From contig CP114481.1 in NCBI GenBank assembly GCA_027186245.1, positions 35,805,501 to 35,869,500 on the forward strand: DNA of 64,000 nucleotides, in the 5' to 3' direction. The stretch comes from Coriaria nepalensis (Eukaryota > Streptophyta > Magnoliopsida > Cucurbitales > Coriariaceae). The position numbers were made by a program, and so were the translations under genes. This document shows positions 62,301 to 64,000 of the stretch, one piece after another (positions within the stretch are counted from its first letter, which is position 1; each line of letters starts with the position of its first letter). The notes under the pieces are model-generated. The model saw only the letters and a list, made by a program, of their open reading frames with translations. It ran no database searches and was not told the origin of the DNA.

Positions 62301-64000
62301 AAGTCAATAACTTATTTCAAAGCAAGTCGAACGAATTCAATTTTTGCACTACAAACAGAAGTTTTGTGCATAACTTGCGAATGATCATAGCAAGGAAAGT
62401 GTGCATTCGTTTAACCTTAAAATCATTTCAATGAGTCATTTCAAGTCAATAACTTATTTCAAAGCAAGTCGAACGAATTCAATTTTTGCACTACAAACAC
62501 AAGTTTTGTGCATAACTTCCAAATAATCATTGCAAGGAAAGTGTGCATTCGTTTAACCTTAAAATCATTTCAATGAGTCATTTCAAGTCAATAACTTATT
62601 TCAAAGCAAATCGAACGAAATCAATTTTTGCACTACAAACACAAGTTTTGTGCCTAACTTCCAAATGATCATTGTAAGGAAAGTGTGCATTCGTTTAACC
62701 TTAAAATCATTTCAATGAGTCATTTCAAGTCAATAAGTTATTTCCAACCAAGTCGAACGAATTCTATTTTTGCACTACAAACACAAGTTTTGTGCATAAC
62801 TTGCAAGTGATCAATGCAAGGAAAGTGTGCATTCGTTTAACCTTAAAATCATTTCAATGAGTCATTCCAAGTCAATAACTTATTTCAAAGCAAGTCGAAC
62901 GAATTCTATTTTTGCACTACAAACACAAGTTTTGTGCATAACTTGCAAATGATCAATGCAAGGAAAGTGTGCATTCGTTTAACTTAAAATCATATCAATG
63001 AGTCATTTCAAGTCAATGACTTATTTCGAAGCAAGTTGAACGAATTCTATTTTTTCACTACAAACAGAAGTTTTTTCCATAACTTGCAAATGATCAATGC
63101 AAGGAAAGTGTGCATTCGTTTAACCTTTAAATCATTTCAATGAGTCATTTCAAGTCAATAACTTATTTCAAAGCAAGTCGAACAAATTCTATTTTTGCAC
63201 TACAAACACAAGTTTTGTGCATAAGTTGCAAATGATCAATGCAAGGAAAGTGTGCACTCGTTTAACCTTCAAATCATTTCAATGAGTCATTTCAAGTTAA
63301 TAACTTATTTCAAAGCAAGTCGAACGAATTCTATTTTTGCACTACAAACACAAGTTTTGTGCATAACTTGCAAATGATCAATGCAAGGAAAGTGTGCATT
63401 CGTTTAACTTAAAATCATTTCAATGAGTCATTCCAAGTCAATAACTTATTTCAAAGCAAGTCGAACGAATTCTATTTTTGCACTACAAACACAAGTTTTG
63501 TGCATAACTTGCAAATGATCAATGCAAGGAAAGTGTGCATTCGTTTAACTTAAAATCATTTCAATGAGTCATTTCAAGTCAATGACTTATTTCAAAGCAA
63601 GTTGAACGAATTCTATTTTTTCACTACAAACAGAAGTTTTTTCCATAACTTGCAAATGATCAATGCAAGGAAAGTGTGCATTCGTTTAACCTTTAAATCA
63701 TTTCAATGAGTCATTTCAAGTCAATACCTTATTTCAAAGCAAGTCGAACGAATTCAATTTTTGCACTACAAACACAAGTTTTGTGCATAACTTCCAAATG
63801 ATCATTGCAAGGAAAGTGTGCATTCGTTTAACCTTAAAATCATTTCAATGAGTCATTTCAAGTCAATAACTTATTTCAAAGCAAGTCGAATGAATTCTAT
63901 TTTTGCACTACAAACACAAGTTTTGTGCATAACTTGCAAATGATCAATGCAAGGAAAGTGTGCATTCGTTTAACTTAAAATCATTTCAATGAGTCATTCC
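59351..64000 (+). repeat. Terminal mosaic of the same monomer types
   Basis: The region mixes types seen upstream. About 60870-61680 repeats 57900-58710 at an offset of 2975 (GCTTAAC at 58401 and 61376). A shorter echo of the CCTTTAAATC, GTCGAACAAATTC and CATAAGTTGC series is at 63120-63330. GTCATTCCAAGTC monomers are common. The array is still intact at base 64000. Confidence 0.82.
60283..60564 (+). repeat. Two identical adjacent 141-bp monomers
   Basis: 60283-60423 and 60424-60564 are identical by eye, base for base, with AACTTAAAATC, CAATGACTT and GAATTCTATTTTTGC. The monomer near 59720-59860 is the same apart from TTTGGTGC. Adjacent monomers are usually different types in this array, so these are very recent single-monomer duplications. 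Confidence 0.9.

Larger units (their letters stand above)
1..64000 (+). repeat. Satellite DNA array, 142-bp monomer, head to tail
   Basis: Every line of the window reads as the same unit. Successive TCGTTTAAC starts fall 141 or 142 bases apart, all on the plus strand, with no inversion and no foreign insert. That gives about 451 monomers. The consensus has 45 G+C in 142 bases. Most neighbouring monomers differ at a handful of recurrent positions, while monomers one higher-order period apart are often identical, as expected of a homogenised satellite. The array begins and ends inside the window boundaries without any flank. Family and species are not recognised. A centromeric or pericentromeric location is inferred from length, AT-richness and monomer size, not shown. 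Confidence 0.98.

Noticed and set aside
1..64000. CRISPR array
   Set aside because: The repeats are 142 bp and contiguous, with no unique spacers. Variation is gradual between monomers, not repeat/spacer alternation, and no cas genes are present.
1..64000. Hidden retroelement, rDNA, tRNA or telomere-type repeat within the array
   Set aside because: Reading through each line shows only monomer sequence. No TG...CA long terminal repeat, A/B box pair, rRNA-like stretch or TTTAGGG/TTAGGG run is seen.
1..64000. Bacterial or phage origin (iteron array)
   Set aside because: Iteron arrays are short and sit beside replication genes. A 64-kb gene-free array with higher-order structure is a eukaryotic satellite feature.
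1..64000. Assembly collapse or artificial repetition as the source of the near-identical copies
   Set aside because: It cannot be excluded without reads. Each near-identical block still carries its own private differences (for example 208/3186 and 664/3642), and units differ in length, which is not what simple duplication of reads would give.

Overview
The whole 64,000-base window is one uninterrupted satellite DNA array. It contains no gene, RNA gene, transposon or single-copy sequence that I can support. The unit is a monomer of 142 bp (consensus about 32% G+C). It repeats head to tail in one orientation from the first base to the last, about 451 times. A monomer that I read as matching the consensus exactly lies at 29349-29490. 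A common 141-bp form lacks one C near the monomer start. The array runs off both ends of the window, so its true size and flanks are unknown. An AT-rich array of this length and monomer size is typical of eukaryotic centromeric, pericentromeric or other constitutive heterochromatin. Recurrent variants at all three CpG sites of the monomer are TG or CA, which suggests a genome with CpG methylation (plant or vertebrate more likely than insect or yeast). I do not recognise the satellite family and cannot name the species.

Layout. (1) 1-8796: blocks of about 21-23 monomers. A 2978-bp unit is followed by a near-identical copy of its first 2152 bases (2979-5130), then by more diverged relatives. 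(2) 8797-17590: a longer higher-order repeat in three copies, with steps of 3687 bp (26 monomers) and 3970 bp (28 monomers) and a third partial copy. The second and third copies carry two extra monomers. (3) 17300-22980: a mosaic containing another pair of blocks 2978 bp apart and a private three-monomer duplication of 425 bp. (4) 22980-42500: a mosaic built from a limited set of monomer types. Its anchor monomer recurs at steps of 4, 6, 9, 12, 14, 16 and 17 monomers. It includes a 1997-bp tandem duplication and larger blocks repeated 8672 and 14342 bp apart. (5) 42500-59350: the clearest higher-order repeat, a 22-monomer unit of 3119 bp. It is reshuffled at 45656-51470 and regular again at 51471-59350. 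(6) 59350-64000: a mosaic of the same monomer types, with very recent single-monomer (141-bp) amplification.

The organisation fits repeated unequal exchange or local duplication acting on blocks of very different size, from 13 bp inside a monomer up to several kilobases. Each monomer carries three hallmarks: a TGAGTCA heptamer, two short dyad symmetries, and an EcoRI plus a TGATCA site. Short open frames of 60-74 codons recur at satellite periods. They are by-products of the repeat, not genes.
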